A stretch of 64,000 bases of DNA from Maledivibacter halophilus (GCF_900167445.1 NZ_FUZT01000001.1:313007-377006), one strand, 5' to 3'. Counted from the first letter of the stretch, positions 43,283-51,991 are shown. Notes: a model not told the origin generated them from the letters alone. Made by a program: numbers and translations.

Positions 43283-43565
43283 AGAGACATATTAAAAATG
43301 AATATTTATATTGCTTAGATTCCTAAATTTAAGGATTAAAAGGGAATCTGGTGAAAGTCCAGAGCGGTCCGGCCACTGTGAATGGGGAGTACCTTCAATG
43401 TGCCACTGTCTAATATTCAACTCTAAGCTTATTTAATTGGGACATTAATTACTATTTTTATTTGCTATATTATTGATAGAGTTGAGTTTTTGATGGGAAG
43501 GCGAAGAAATGCTATGATCCATAAGTCAGGAGACCTGTCTAAGCATTTACGCACCAACCTTCCGA
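43283..43565 (+). promoter_or_regulatory. Adenosylcobalamin riboswitch
   Basis: Conserved parts are visible in order: AAAGGGAATCTGGTGAAAGTCCAG (with GGTGAAAGTCC), AGCGGTCCGGCCACTGTGAATGGGG, a variable arm, GGGAAGGCGAAGAAATGC and the B12 box AGTCAGGAGACCTGTCT near 43524. A terminator at 43626 follows. It should shut off the B12 importer when cobalamin is plentiful. Confidence 0.93.
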
Positions 43566-43625
43566 TGAAAGGGAATATGCATATATTGGAATAGACTTAT
43601 AGTAGTATGCTATGGAATTTGAATT

Positions 43626-43661
43626 AAAAGCTCTTACCTTCATTGGAGGAAAGGGCTTTTG
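43626..43661 (+). terminator. Terminator of the cobalamin riboswitch
   Basis: AAAAGCTCTTACCT pairs with AGGAAAGGGCTTTT around TCATTGG, then a short T-rich stretch. It is the likely expression platform of the riboswitch. Confidence 0.75.
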
Positions 43662-43699
43662 TATTTTGAAATTCTTCACATGTAGTATGCAATTTCCTC
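43661..43699. repeat. Half copy of the MITE-like family (copy D)
   Basis: GTATTTTGAAATTCTTCACA and the following TGTAGTATGCAATTTCCTC match the right half (in inverse orientation) of copies A and B. The left half is missing and the terminator arm occupies that place. AAAT follows the right end. Confidence 0.6.
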
Positions 43700-43793
43700 A
43701 AATATTTATAACACAAAAAGAAGGATTTAAATATTTATAGCTTACAATTACAAATGCGTTATTGAAAGCATTTATCCATGGAGGTAGATTAAA

Positions 43794-44732
43794 ATGTTTA
43801 ATAAGAAGAATAGAATAATTTTATTATCCATAATAATTGTTTTAATATTATCATTTTCAGCCTGTAGTGGGCAAATTAAGGAAGATAAAAAACCCATAGT
43901 TTCAGGAACAGAAAATGATACATATCCAATTAAAGTTATAGATTCATATAATAGGGAAGTTACAATAGAAAGTGAGCCCATGAGGGTGATATCTGTAGCG
44001 CCTAGCATAACCGAAACTATTTTTGTACTAGAGGTAGAGGATAGATTAGTAGGTAGAACGGATTATTGCAATTATCCACAGGAAGTTGAAAATATTGAAT
44101 CAATTGGAGGACTTCAAAACCCTAATATTGAAAAAATTATTGACTTAAAGCCAGATTTAGTTATAGCTTCAACACATTTTGAAAAGGCTGTTTTGGAAAA
44201 ATTAGAAGAAGCGGGTATAAAGGTAGTTGTATTTTATGGAGAAGAAAGCTTTGATGGTGTGTATGAAGTAATGGAGAAGGTTGGTCAAGTATTTAATGAA
44301 AAGGACAAAGCTAATCTTATTATATCAGATATGAAAAACAGAGTTGAAAATGTAATAAAAAGAGTCAAAGATTTAGATGAAAAGGATATCTATTATGTAG
44401 TAGGATTTGGTGATGGGGGAGATTTTACAGCTGGAGGAGATACTTTTATAGGAAGCATGATTGAAATGGCAGGAGGTAGAAATGCTGCAGATGATATAGA
44501 GGGATGGAAATATAGTCTTGAAGGACTCATAGAAAAGGATCCTGACATTTTAATATGTTCAAATGAAGATGGGACTAAAGAAAGTCTTATGAAGGCAAAT
44601 GGCTACAAGGAGCTTACTGCTGTTAAAGAAGGAAGGGTTTATGAAATAGATAAGGACTTACTTCAGTTACAGGGGCCAAGGCTTGTAGAAGGTCTTGAAA
44701 AATTATCCCAAATAATACATCCCTCAAAATAA
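43794..44732 (+). CDS. btuF: ABC transporter substrate-binding lipoprotein, probably for cobalamin
   Basis: The 312-residue protein has a signal sequence with lipobox FSAC (lipid cysteine C24). The BtuF-like core follows: IDSYNREVTIESEPMRVISVAPSITETIF, GRTDYCNYP and GGLQNPNIEKIIDLKPDLVIAS. The family binds cobalamin, haem or siderophores. The cobalamin riboswitch in its leader makes B12 the likely ligand. GGAGG precedes the ATG. It heads an operon with the permease and ATPase genes. Confidence 0.88.
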   Translation: MFNKKNRIILLSIIIVLILSFSACSGQIKEDKKPIVSGTENDTYPIKVIDSYNREVTIESEPMRVISVAPSITETIFVLEVEDRLVGRTDYCNYPQEVENIESIGGLQNPNIEKIIDLKPDLVIASTHFEKAVLEKLEEAGIKVVVFYGEESFDGVYEVMEKVGQVFNEKDKANLIISDMKNRVENVIKRVKDLDEKDIYYVVGFGDGGDFTAGGDTFIGSMIEMAGGRNAADDIEGWKYSLEGLIEKDPDILICSNEDGTKESLMKANGYKELTAVKEGRVYEIDKDLLQLQGPRLVEGLEKLSQIIHPSK

Positions 44733-44771
44733 AGATGAATAAATTTAAAATTAAAATAAAGAGGAATTAAT

Positions 44772-45830
44772 ATGTCATATATGAAAAAAAGAAATTATTT
44801 TAGGCTATTGTTTATTGTAATGCTCATTATATTATGTTTTTTTATAATATTTGTTAGTACTCTAGGGGTTGCTAGAATTCCCCTTAAGGAATCAATGAAA
44901 ATAATTTTAAATAATATTCCTTTTATAAAAAATAAGATTTCTCTAGAGGGTATAAGCTCATCTCATGTTGTAATAATAAATAAAATTAGATTCCCAAGAA
45001 TTATATTATCTGCACTTATAGGTATGGCTTTAGCTGGTTCGGGAGTAATTTTCCAAGGAATTTTCAAAAATCCAATGGCTGAACCCTATGTACTAGGTAT
45101 TTCATCTGGAGCAGCCTTTGGAGCAACTTTAGCAATCGTTCTGGGTATTCAATCTACAATTTTAGGTATGGGAGCAATATCGATAATGGCTTTCCTTGGA
45201 GCTGTTACTACTACTTTTATAGTTTATAATGTGGCTAGAATAGGCAATAAGACCCCAGTAGTAACTTTGCTTTTGGCAGGTATAGCTTTGAGTTTTTTAT
45301 TATCGTCTTTAATATCCTTATTTATGACATTTAATAGGGAACAGGTTGAAAAAATAGTTTTTTGGACAATGGGAAGTGTTTCTTCTGCCAGTTGGAAGCA
45401 TGTAATCATATCATCACCAATAATATTATTAGGTTCAATAGTTTTTATAATATTTTCTAGAGATTTGAATGTCATGCTTTTAGGGGAAGATTCAGCTAAA
45501 AATTTGGGTGTAGAAGTTGAAAAGTTGAAAAAAATTCTTTTGATTATAGCTTCTATAGTTACGGCTTCGGCAGTAGCAGTAAGTGGTATTATTGGTTTTG
45601 TGGGGTTAGTAATTCCCCATATAGTAAGATTAATCGTAGGACCGGATCATAGAGTCCTAATTCCATTTACGCTAATATCGGGAGCACTTTTCATGATTAT
45701 AACCGATACCTTAGCAAGAGTTCTTATACCTCCTGTTGAAATACCAGTGGGGGTTATAACATCACTTTTTGGAGCACCTTTTTTTATTTATTTACTATGT
45801 AAAAATAAAAAGAAAAATTATATGGGGTGA
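44772..45830 (+). CDS. btuC: ABC transporter permease, FecCD/BtuC family
   Basis: The 352-residue protein has about ten membrane helices and the FecCD motifs VIINKIRFPRIILSALIGMALAGSG, FQGIFKNPMAEPYVLGISSGAAFG and GFVGLVIPHIVR. It forms the channel of the B12 importer with the lipoprotein and ATPase of this operon. GAGGAA precedes the ATG. Its last bases overlap the alternative start of the ATPase gene. Confidence 0.92.
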   Translation: MSYMKKRNYFRLLFIVMLIILCFFIIFVSTLGVARIPLKESMKIILNNIPFIKNKISLEGISSSHVVIINKIRFPRIILSALIGMALAGSGVIFQGIFKNPMAEPYVLGISSGAAFGATLAIVLGIQSTILGMGAISIMAFLGAVTTTFIVYNVARIGNKTPVVTLLLAGIALSFLLSSLISLFMTFNREQVEKIVFWTMGSVSSASWKHVIISSPIILLGSIVFIIFSRDLNVMLLGEDSAKNLGVEVEKLKKILLIIASIVTASAVAVSGIIGFVGLVIPHIVRLIVGPDHRVLIPFTLISGALFMIITDTLARVLIPPVEIPVGVITSLFGAPFFIYLLCKNKKKNYMG

Positions 45831-45835
45831 AAAGA

Positions 45836-46627
45836 TTGAATTATCCAATTAGTATAAATAATTTGGATTGGAGCTTTGGGTATAATGAAATATTGAAAAA
45901 CATAACTGTTAATATAGAAAGAAATAAGTTCACTTGTATTATAGGGCCAAATGGAAGTGGAAAATCAACATTTCTAAAAAATATATTAAAAATATTAGAG
46001 CCCGAGAAAAATAAGGTTTTTGTTTTTGATAAAGATATTATTTCTTATAAATACAAGGATTTATCGAAAAAAATTGCTTCTGTTCCTCAAAATACAGTAG
46101 TGGATTTTAATTTTTCCGTAATGGATATAGTTATGATGGGTAGATCACCATATTTAAATAGATTTGAGGCTGAAGGCGAAAAAGACCTAAAAATATCAAA
46201 GAAAGCCATGGAAATGACAGATACATGGAATTTACGAGATAGAACTATTAACACATTAAGTGGAGGAGAAAGACAAAGAGTAATAATTGCCAGGGCCCTT
46301 GCCCAACAGTCAGACATCTTAGTGTTAGATGAACCCATTTCAAATCTTGATATACATCACCAAATTAATTTACTTAATATAACAAAGGAATTGTCTGAAA
46401 AGGAGAATATCACAGTAATAGCAGTACTCCATGATTTAAACTTTGCTATACAGTATAGCGATTATTTAATACTTATGAACGAAGGTAGAATAGTTGACGA
46501 GGGTTTACCTAAAGAGGTTATAACCCACGATAATATAAAAAATGTATACGATATAGATATTCATATTATGAATAATCCTATAACGGGAAAACCCCATATA
46601 ATACCTATTACTGATACTACCGCTTAA
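45836..46627 (+). CDS. btuD: ABC transporter ATP-binding protein, BtuD/FecE type
   Basis: The protein of about 263 residues has Walker A GPNGSGKST, signature LSGGERQRV and Walker B ILVLDEPISNLDIHHQ. It powers the permease encoded upstream. I prefer TTG at 45836, which has GGGGTG 6 bases upstream; GTG at 45827 overlaps that site and lacks its own ribosome binding site. A MITE copy and a terminator follow. Confidence 0.92.
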   Translation: MNYPISINNLDWSFGYNEILKNITVNIERNKFTCIIGPNGSGKSTFLKNILKILEPEKNKVFVFDKDIISYKYKDLSKKIASVPQNTVVDFNFSVMDIVMMGRSPYLNRFEAEGEKDLKISKKAMEMTDTWNLRDRTINTLSGGERQRVIIARALAQQSDILVLDEPISNLDIHHQINLLNITKELSEKENITVIAVLHDLNFAIQYSDYLILMNEGRIVDEGLPKEVITHDNIKNVYDIDIHIMNNPITGKPHIIPITDTTA

Positions 46628-46680
46628 AATAAATTGATATTTATTATATTAATGATAGAAAATAGATATTTAAATCAAAT

Positions 46681-46744
46681 GAGAAACTTACATAATAAAG
46701 ATTATTAATTTTAAAATTCTTTACATGTATTATGCAATTTCCTC
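46681..46744. mobile_element. MITE-like element, short copy C (64 bp)
   Basis: The ends are GAGAAACTTACATAAT and ATTATGCAATTTCCTC. AAAT flanks both sides (46677-46680, 46745-46748). The right half equals the end of copies A and B; most of the interior is deleted. It shows that a shortened form can still carry terminal repeats and a target duplication. Confidence 0.78.
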
Positions 46745-46794
46745 AAATAATAAAAGCTTTTATGAAAGCCTTATCAAAGCATATTATTTTACAG

Positions 46795-46826
46795 CACCTA
46801 CTTTTTATGAAGTAGGTGTTTTTTTA
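46795..46826 (+). terminator. Terminator after the B12 transporter operon
   Basis: CACCTACTT pairs with AAGTAGGTG, followed by TTTTTTTT. It lies 168 bases after the btuD stop, behind the MITE copy. Confidence 0.9.
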
Positions 46827-46964
46827 TAATTCATAGTATCTTTTTAGGTACTATATTACAAAAAAGTGCATAATTGCAAAAAAGAATTTTACATTCTATA
46901 ATGCAATTAGATGGAAAAATTATTTATTTAAAAAAGGAGTCAATAATTAAAAGGGGGATTTAGC

Positions 46965-48107
46965 ATGTTTGAATTTTTTAATGAAGATCAAAAAATGATT
47001 AGAAAAGTTGCCAAGGAATTTGTGGAAAAGGAAATTGCTCCTTATGCAGCTAAATGGGATGAAGAAGATTCTTGCCCTGTTGAACTATGGCCTAAATTTG
47101 GGGAAATGGGTTTTTTGGGTATATTTGTCCCTGAGCAATATGGTGGACCAGGACTAGGAATAACAGAAAGAGCTATTGTATTAGAAGAAATTGCATGTCA
47201 CTCAGCGGGATTAGCAATTGCAATAATGACTCATGATCTAGCAACTGCTGCTATTTTGAATTTTGGTACAGAGGAACAAAAAAAGGAATATCTTCCTTTG
47301 CTAGTTTCTGGTTCTAAAGTTGGTGGTTTATCAGTTACTGAACCTACTGGAGGTTCAGATTTAGTAAATCAAGCTACTACTATTGAAAAGACTGAAAACG
47401 GATATGTTTTAAATGGTAGAAAAGTATTCATCACAAATTCTCACATTGCTGATATTAATATATGGACTGGTACATCAGGAGTTAATGAAAAAGGACGTAA
47501 AAAGCTTAGTGCAGTACTTATCCCTCCTGGAACACCTGGACTTTCAGCTGGAAGAAAAGAAAATAAATTAGGTTTAAGAGGTTCAATAACAGGCGATTCA
47601 ATTGCCAATGAAGTAAAAGTTTCACATGACTGTTTAATAGGCGAAGAAGGAAAAGGATCAGTTGTGGCTTTACATACTATAGGTCACTTTGGTAGATCAG
47701 GTATGTCAGCAATAGCAGTTGGAATATTACGTGGATGTGTAGAAGAAGGAATTAAGTTTGCTAAAGAAAGAGTTACTTATGGTAAGCCTTTGGCTAAACT
47801 TCCAGCAATACAAGAAATGATTGCAGAAAATGAAATTGATTACGAAGCTGCCAGTTCAATGCTTTATAATGCTACAGCTATTTATGATAGAGGAGAAAAT
47901 GCTGTTCCAAGGCTTGCAGCGGCAAAATATTTTTGTACAGAAGCTGCTGTTCGCTCTTCAAGACGTACAATAGACTTGATGGGGGGATATGGTGTAATTA
48001 ATGAATATCCAGTAGGAAGATTCTTAAGGGATGCACTAGCAAATATTCCATCCGGTGGGACTTCTCAAATTATGAAAATTATTGTGGCGGGTAATTTATT
48101 GAGGTAG
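46965..48107 (+). CDS. Acyl-CoA dehydrogenase family protein
   Basis: The 380-residue protein has the full acyl-CoA dehydrogenase length and FAD-binding features (LSVTEPTGGSDL, KVFITNSHIADI, GFGRSG-like GHFGRSGMSAIAVG, LMGGYGVINEYPVGRFLRDA). The catalytic glutamate of butyryl-CoA dehydrogenase, in the motif IYEGTSEIQ, is replaced: this protein reads NIPSGGTSQIMK. The alternative glutamate position of the isovaleryl type also seems absent. So either another residue acts as base or the reaction differs. The EtfBA genes downstream would take its electrons. GGGGG precedes the ATG. Confidence 0.85.
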   Translation: MFEFFNEDQKMIRKVAKEFVEKEIAPYAAKWDEEDSCPVELWPKFGEMGFLGIFVPEQYGGPGLGITERAIVLEEIACHSAGLAIAIMTHDLATAAILNFGTEEQKKEYLPLLVSGSKVGGLSVTEPTGGSDLVNQATTIEKTENGYVLNGRKVFITNSHIADINIWTGTSGVNEKGRKKLSAVLIPPGTPGLSAGRKENKLGLRGSITGDSIANEVKVSHDCLIGEEGKGSVVALHTIGHFGRSGMSAIAVGILRGCVEEGIKFAKERVTYGKPLAKLPAIQEMIAENEIDYEAASSMLYNATAIYDRGENAVPRLAAAKYFCTEAAVRSSRRTIDLMGGYGVINEYPVGRFLRDALANIPSGGTSQIMKIIVAGNLLR

Positions 48108-48111
48108 GGTA

Positions 48112-48155
48112 TCTGTGGTCTAGTAGGAGATGTGAATTTTCTACTAGATTACAGA
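48112..48155 (+). terminator. Hairpin after the acyl-CoA dehydrogenase gene
   Basis: TCTGT and TCTAGTAG in the left arm pair with CTACTAGA and ACAGA in the right arm. The following bases are not a T run, so it may weaken or process the transcript rather than end it. Confidence 0.5.
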
Positions 48156-48218
48156 ATGTTTCATACTTTAAAATTATTATTATATATATTTCTTCTTAGA
48201 AAAAATATATGGTAATAG

Positions 48219-48269
48219 CATATTACAAAAGTTCAAATTTGAGCTTTTGAATTGAATTTTTGTAATATG
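48219..48269 (+). repeat. Perfect-arm hairpin in the etfB leader
   Basis: CATATTACAAAA pairs with TTTTGTAATATG; inner bases (TTCAAATTTGA, TTTTGAATTGAA) can extend it. It lies 85 bases upstream of etfB and may control the ratio of dehydrogenase to Etf transcripts. Confidence 0.5.
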
Positions 48270-48353
48270 TTAATGAAACGCAAAAGAAGTCATACAGTTT
48301 ATTATCGGTTGTTAAATTAATGATTAGTTGATAAATTAAGAAAGGAGAATATC

Positions 48354-49160
48354 ATGGCATTAAATATTGCAGTATGCATTAAGCCAGTACCTGATTCACA
48401 ATACTATGACAAAATAACTATAGACCCAGTAACAAAACGAGTGAATAGAGAAGGGATTCCAACTGTTATTAATGATTTAGATAAACATGCAGTTGAAGCG
48501 GGATTGACATTAAGGGATAAGTTTGGTGGTAAGGTAATAGTGTTTACAATGGCTCCTGATTTTGCAAAGGAAAATTTAAGAGAAGTTCTAGCAATGGGAG
48601 CCGATGAAGCCTATCTAATTAGTGATAGAGAATTTGCCGGTGCAGATACATGGGCTACCTCTTATACATTGGCTAGTGCTATTAAAAAGATTCGAGATTT
48701 TGATGTGATTTTATTAGGTAATCAAAGTGAAGATGGGGGAACTGTTCAAGTCCCAAGTCAATTAGGAGAATGGCTAGATATTCCACACTTGATTAATGTA
48801 AAAAGCTTAGAATATGATGGTGAAATTGTATCTGTAGAAACTAAGATGGATAATGGTTCAATAAATTATGAAGTTAAGCTGCCAGCTTTATTTGGAGTAA
48901 CTCGTGATGGGAATAATCCAAGAATGGCAAATGTTATGGGAATGCTCAAGGCAAAGAAAAAGCCTTTGACTATATTTAGAGTGGATGATTTAGATGTAGA
49001 TAAAAATAAGATTGGTTTAATAGGTTCTCCAACAAAGCCAGGAGATATATTTTCACCTGATCTTAAACGTCAAGGAAAGCTTCTTGACGGTACACCAGAA
49101 GAAATAGTAGATAAAATTATAGTAGAAATAAGAAAGAGTGGAATACGAATTGAGGAGTAA
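48354..49160 (+). CDS. etfB: Electron transfer flavoprotein beta subunit
   Basis: The 268-residue protein begins with IAVCIKPVPDSQYYDK and has LGNQSEDGGTVQVPSQLGEWL, the typical EtfB nucleotide loop. VETKMDNGSINYEVKLPALFGVTRDGNNPRMANVMG follows near the C-terminal half. With EtfA it forms a heterodimer that receives electrons from the acyl-CoA dehydrogenase encoded upstream or delivers electrons to it. AAAGGAG precedes the ATG. Whether the Etf is bifurcating cannot be read reliably from motifs here. Confidence 0.95.
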   Translation: MALNIAVCIKPVPDSQYYDKITIDPVTKRVNREGIPTVINDLDKHAVEAGLTLRDKFGGKVIVFTMAPDFAKENLREVLAMGADEAYLISDREFAGADTWATSYTLASAIKKIRDFDVILLGNQSEDGGTVQVPSQLGEWLDIPHLINVKSLEYDGEIVSVETKMDNGSINYEVKLPALFGVTRDGNNPRMANVMGMLKAKKKPLTIFRVDDLDVDKNKIGLIGSPTKPGDIFSPDLKRQGKLLDGTPEEIVDKIIVEIRKSGIRIEE

Positions 49161-49173
49161 TGGAGGTGAAATA

Positions 49174-50175
49174 ATGAATTTAGAAGCTTATAAAGGTATT
49201 ATGGTATATTCAGAGATAAACGGAGAAAAGATAATAGACAATTCCCTAGAATTAATTGGTGAAGCTAAAAGATTAGCAGCTAAGCTTGGAAATGATACTA
49301 AAGTATTAGCAGTTTTAATTGGAAAGAATGTAAAGGATTTTTCTAAAGAATTAATAAACTATGGTGCAGACAAGGTTATTATTTTTGAAGATAATAAGCT
49401 GGAGTATTATAGACCAGATTTATATTCAGAAGCACTTGAAAAAATAGTCAATAAATACAAGCCAGAGATAGTATTAATAGGTGCTACTTATCAAGGGGAA
49501 GAAATAGGACCAACTACAGCTAAAAAATTAGATACGGGTATGGCAGCTCACTGTGTAGAGCTTAGAATTAATGATAAAAGAGAGCTTGTGCAGGTAGTTC
49601 CTGCCTTTGGGGGAAAAGTACTGGGTGATATTTTATGTCACGACTTTCGTCCACAAATGGCAAGTGTAAAGGCTGGCCTTATGAAAAAATTACCATATGA
49701 AGAAAGAGAGGGAATAGTTGAAGAATTTAACTGTGCTATTAGAGGATTTGGAGATAATATAAAAGTTAAATCTGTAAATGTGGAAACTAAAACACTTAAA
49801 TCATTAAATGAGGCAGATGTAATTATTGGTGGAGGATTTGGAATAGGAAGTAAAGATGGATGGCAAGAGCTAGAGAAGCTTGCTAAACTTTTAAATGGAG
49901 CCACGGGATGTACACGTCCTGCTCTTGATGAATCTTGGACAGAAGATGAACATACTATGATAGGTACCAGTGGAGTAGCCGTAAAACCTAAGCTTTATAT
50001 TAATGCTGGTATTTCAGGTGCTGCCCACCATACATGCGGTATTAAAGATGCTGATGTGATTATAAGCATTAATAAGGATGATAGTGCTTCAATATTTGAT
50101 GTATCGGATTTCAAAGTGGTAGCAGATTGGAAAAAAATTATTCCTTTATTGAATGAAAAGCTAGAAACTCTTTAA
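49174..50175 (+). CDS. etfA: Electron transfer flavoprotein alpha subunit
   Basis: The protein of about 333 residues ends in the FAD domain: IIGGGFGIGSKDGWQELEKLAKLLNG, GTSGVAVKPKLYINAGISGAAHHTCGI and VIISINKDDSASIFDVSDFKVVADW. It pairs with the beta subunit encoded 13 bases upstream. I start at the ATG at 49174 with GGAGGTGA 5 bases away; the longer form overlapping etfB is not supported. A terminator follows. Confidence 0.95.
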   Translation: MNLEAYKGIMVYSEINGEKIIDNSLELIGEAKRLAAKLGNDTKVLAVLIGKNVKDFSKELINYGADKVIIFEDNKLEYYRPDLYSEALEKIVNKYKPEIVLIGATYQGEEIGPTTAKKLDTGMAAHCVELRINDKRELVQVVPAFGGKVLGDILCHDFRPQMASVKAGLMKKLPYEEREGIVEEFNCAIRGFGDNIKVKSVNVETKTLKSLNEADVIIGGGFGIGSKDGWQELEKLAKLLNGATGCTRPALDESWTEDEHTMIGTSGVAVKPKLYINAGISGAAHHTCGIKDADVIISINKDDSASIFDVSDFKVVADWKKIIPLLNEKLETL

Positions 50176-50211
50176 TTATCATAAAATTTTATATATAATT
50201 GCTTATAAGAG

Positions 50212-50246
50212 AAAGAAGTGGCATAAGTCATTAGTCACTTCTTTTT
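50212..50246 (+). terminator. Terminator after etfA
   Basis: AAAGAAGTGGC pairs with GTCACTTCTTTTT around ATAAGTCATTA. It ends the etfBA transcript. Confidence 0.8.
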
Positions 50247-50286
50247 GTTTATCATAATAAATTATAATGGAGAAGGAGCTTAAGCT

Positions 50287-51156
50287 ATGAGATATGAAGG
50301 TTCAGTATATAGGCCACCTAGTGAGGCAAGAAGCCTTATTATACAAGTAACCATAGGTTGTGCCCATAATGAGTGTACTTTTTGTAATATGTACAAGGAT
50401 AAAAAATTTAGAATAAGAAAACTGGAAGAAATAGTAGAAGATTTAAAAGAAGCGAGGGAATATTATAAAAGCATTAAAAGAATATTTTTAGCCGATGGAG
50501 ATGCTCTTGTATTAAAAACTGAAGACTTAAAAAAAATATTGACTGCAATAAACGAGTTGTTTCCAGAATGTGAAAGGGTTGGCATATATGCTGCTCCTAG
50601 AGATATTCTTAATAAATCAATAGAAGAGCTTAAAGAATTAAATCAGGCAGGTATTACAATTGCTTATTTGGGAATTGAATCCGGTAGTGATGAGGTATTA
50701 AGAGAGATAAAAAAAGGAGTAACTTCTAAAGAAATGATTGAGGCAGGGAAGAAGGTTGTTTCTTCTGGTATAAAATTGTCGGTAATGATCATATCAGGTT
50801 TAGGAGGTAAAGAAAAATGGAAAACCCATGCTTTAGAATCAGCTAAAGTATTGAATGAAATAAATCCTGATTATTTAGCACTGCTTACACTATTATTACA
50901 TCCTGAGACTGAAATGCATGAAAAGGTACAATCAGGTGAATTGGAATTGTTAACACCCAATGAAATTATGCTAGAAACAAAGGAATTGATTAGTAATTTA
51001 AATCTTTCTAATTGCGTTTTTAGGTGCAATCATGCCTCAAATTATTTAGTTTTAAGTGGAACATTGCCTCAAGATAAAGAAATTCTCCTTGAACAATTGA
51101 ACGAAGCAATGGATGAAAAATATGACTATAGAGATGAATTTTTAAGAAGATTGTAA
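50287..51156 (+). CDS. Radical SAM protein
   Basis: The 289-residue protein has the cluster motif in IQVTIGCAHNECTFCNMY, which is CX4CX2C rather than the common CX3CX2C. FLADGDALVL follows, and then IAYLGIESGSDEVLREIKKGVT, typical of B12-independent Elp3/MiaB-like radical SAM cores. It belongs to a widespread group of clostridial radical SAM proteins without defined substrate. GAAGGAGC precedes the ATG. It stands alone between etfA and a MITE copy. Confidence 0.85.
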   Translation: MRYEGSVYRPPSEARSLIIQVTIGCAHNECTFCNMYKDKKFRIRKLEEIVEDLKEAREYYKSIKRIFLADGDALVLKTEDLKKILTAINELFPECERVGIYAAPRDILNKSIEELKELNQAGITIAYLGIESGSDEVLREIKKGVTSKEMIEAGKKVVSSGIKLSVMIISGLGGKEKWKTHALESAKVLNEINPDYLALLTLLLHPETEMHEKVQSGELELLTPNEIMLETKELISNLNLSNCVFRCNHASNYLVLSGTLPQDKEILLEQLNEAMDEKYDYRDEFLRRL

Positions 51157-51180
51157 TAAAGCTTAGATATTAAAGTTTAT

Positions 51181-51339
51181 TGTTGAATGTCATAATTACC
51201 TTTTCAAAAAACTAACTATCACATATTGTTTTGAAATCTTCGAAGCTATACCATCGAAATATATTTAATTCTAAATAATTAAATTAAGGATAATATTCGC
51301 ATATGCAATTTTGCCAAATTGGAGTTATGCAATTTCTTC
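51181..51339. mobile_element. MITE-like element, copy G (about 159 bp, second subfamily)
   Basis: The right end is GTTATGCAATTTCTTC and the left end is degraded (TGTTGAATGTCATAAT). The interior is close to copy H at 54790, for example CTATACCATCG against CTATACCACCA, and both share GGATAATATTCGCATATGC. Flanks no longer match. It is older than the copies at 3655 and 34207. Confidence 0.7.
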
Positions 51340-51349
51340 AATTAATATG

Positions 51350-51481
51350 CAAAGTGCTAGTTCATTTAAAATGTATAAAGTTTTACGTAAATATTAAATA
51401 AATCCGACAAAGATATAATAAAGAGGATAATATTTATATATAAAATTTTAATAATGCAATAATAGAAAAACTAGCACTTTG
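51350..51481. repeat. 132-bp stretch bounded by a perfect 13-bp inverted repeat
   Basis: CAAAGTGCTAGTT (51350-51362) is exactly complementary to AACTAGCACTTTG (51469-51481). The 106 bases between are AT-rich and hold no ORF. It lies between a plus-strand and a minus-strand gene. It may be a second, unrelated small element or a long terminator stem. Confidence 0.5.
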
Positions 51482-51507
51482 TATTTAAATAATTGAAGTT
51501 GTTTATC

Positions 51508-51548
51508 TTAAGATTTATTTAATAATTGTCCTATTTAATAAATCTTAA
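51508..51548 (-). terminator. Hairpin after the HxlR-type gene
   Basis: TTAAGATTTATT (51508-51519) pairs perfectly with AATAAATCTTAA (51537-51548). It lies 12 bases past the stop codon on the minus strand, but no clear U run follows. Confidence 0.4.
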
Positions 51549-51560
51549 TGGGTAAGGACA

Positions 51561-51935
51561 CTATAATTTGACAGTTTTATTTTCATAAACACTTAAATCA
51601 ACTTCCACATCAAAAACATTTGAATATTTTATGCCCCATTTAAACATTAAGCGTAAAATAGGAAGAACGGTTTTCCCGTATTCGGTTAAGGAATATTCAA
51701 CTTTTGGAGGAACTTGTGGATATACTTTTCTATTTATTAAGCCGTCAGCTTCTAGTTCTCTTAATTGTTGAGTTAACATTTTTTGAGTTATTCCAGGAAG
51801 TCTTCTTTTTAATTGACTAAATCTAAGAATCTTTTCTCTTAATTGCCATAAAATTATACTTTTCCATTTGCCGCCAATTAGGTCTATTGACAATTCAAGA
51901 GGGCATTGGTAAGTTTTATCTTGTATTTTGGACAA
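51561..51935 (-). CDS. HxlR-family transcriptional regulator
   Basis: The protein of about 124 residues contains CPLELSIDLIGGKWKSIILWQL, RFSQLKRRLPGITQKMLTQQLRELEADGLI and VEYSLTEYGKTVLPIL, the full HxlR winged-helix pattern. A cysteine at the start of the domain (YQCPLE) is at the redox-sensing position known in YodB and related repressors. The start is TTG at 51935 with AAGGAGG 8 bases upstream. A TACT-N5-GGTA site at 51992 could be its operator. It may respond to aldehydes, quinones or disulfide stress; its target is unknown. Confidence 0.88.
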   Translation of the reverse strand: MSKIQDKTYQCPLELSIDLIGGKWKSIILWQLREKILRFSQLKRRLPGITQKMLTQQLRELEADGLINRKVYPQVPPKVEYSLTEYGKTVLPILRLMFKWGIKYSNVFDVEVDLSVYENKTVKL

Positions 51936-51991
51936 TTTTGAAACCTCCTTCAATTAATATAAAGAAATTTAAATGGTATATATATTGATAC

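Noticed and set aside
46865-46911. Possible further MITE copy (TGCATAATTGC to TAATGCAATTAG)
   Set aside because: Only about 7 bases of each end match, the interior is unrelated, and chance palindromes are common in such AT-rich DNA.
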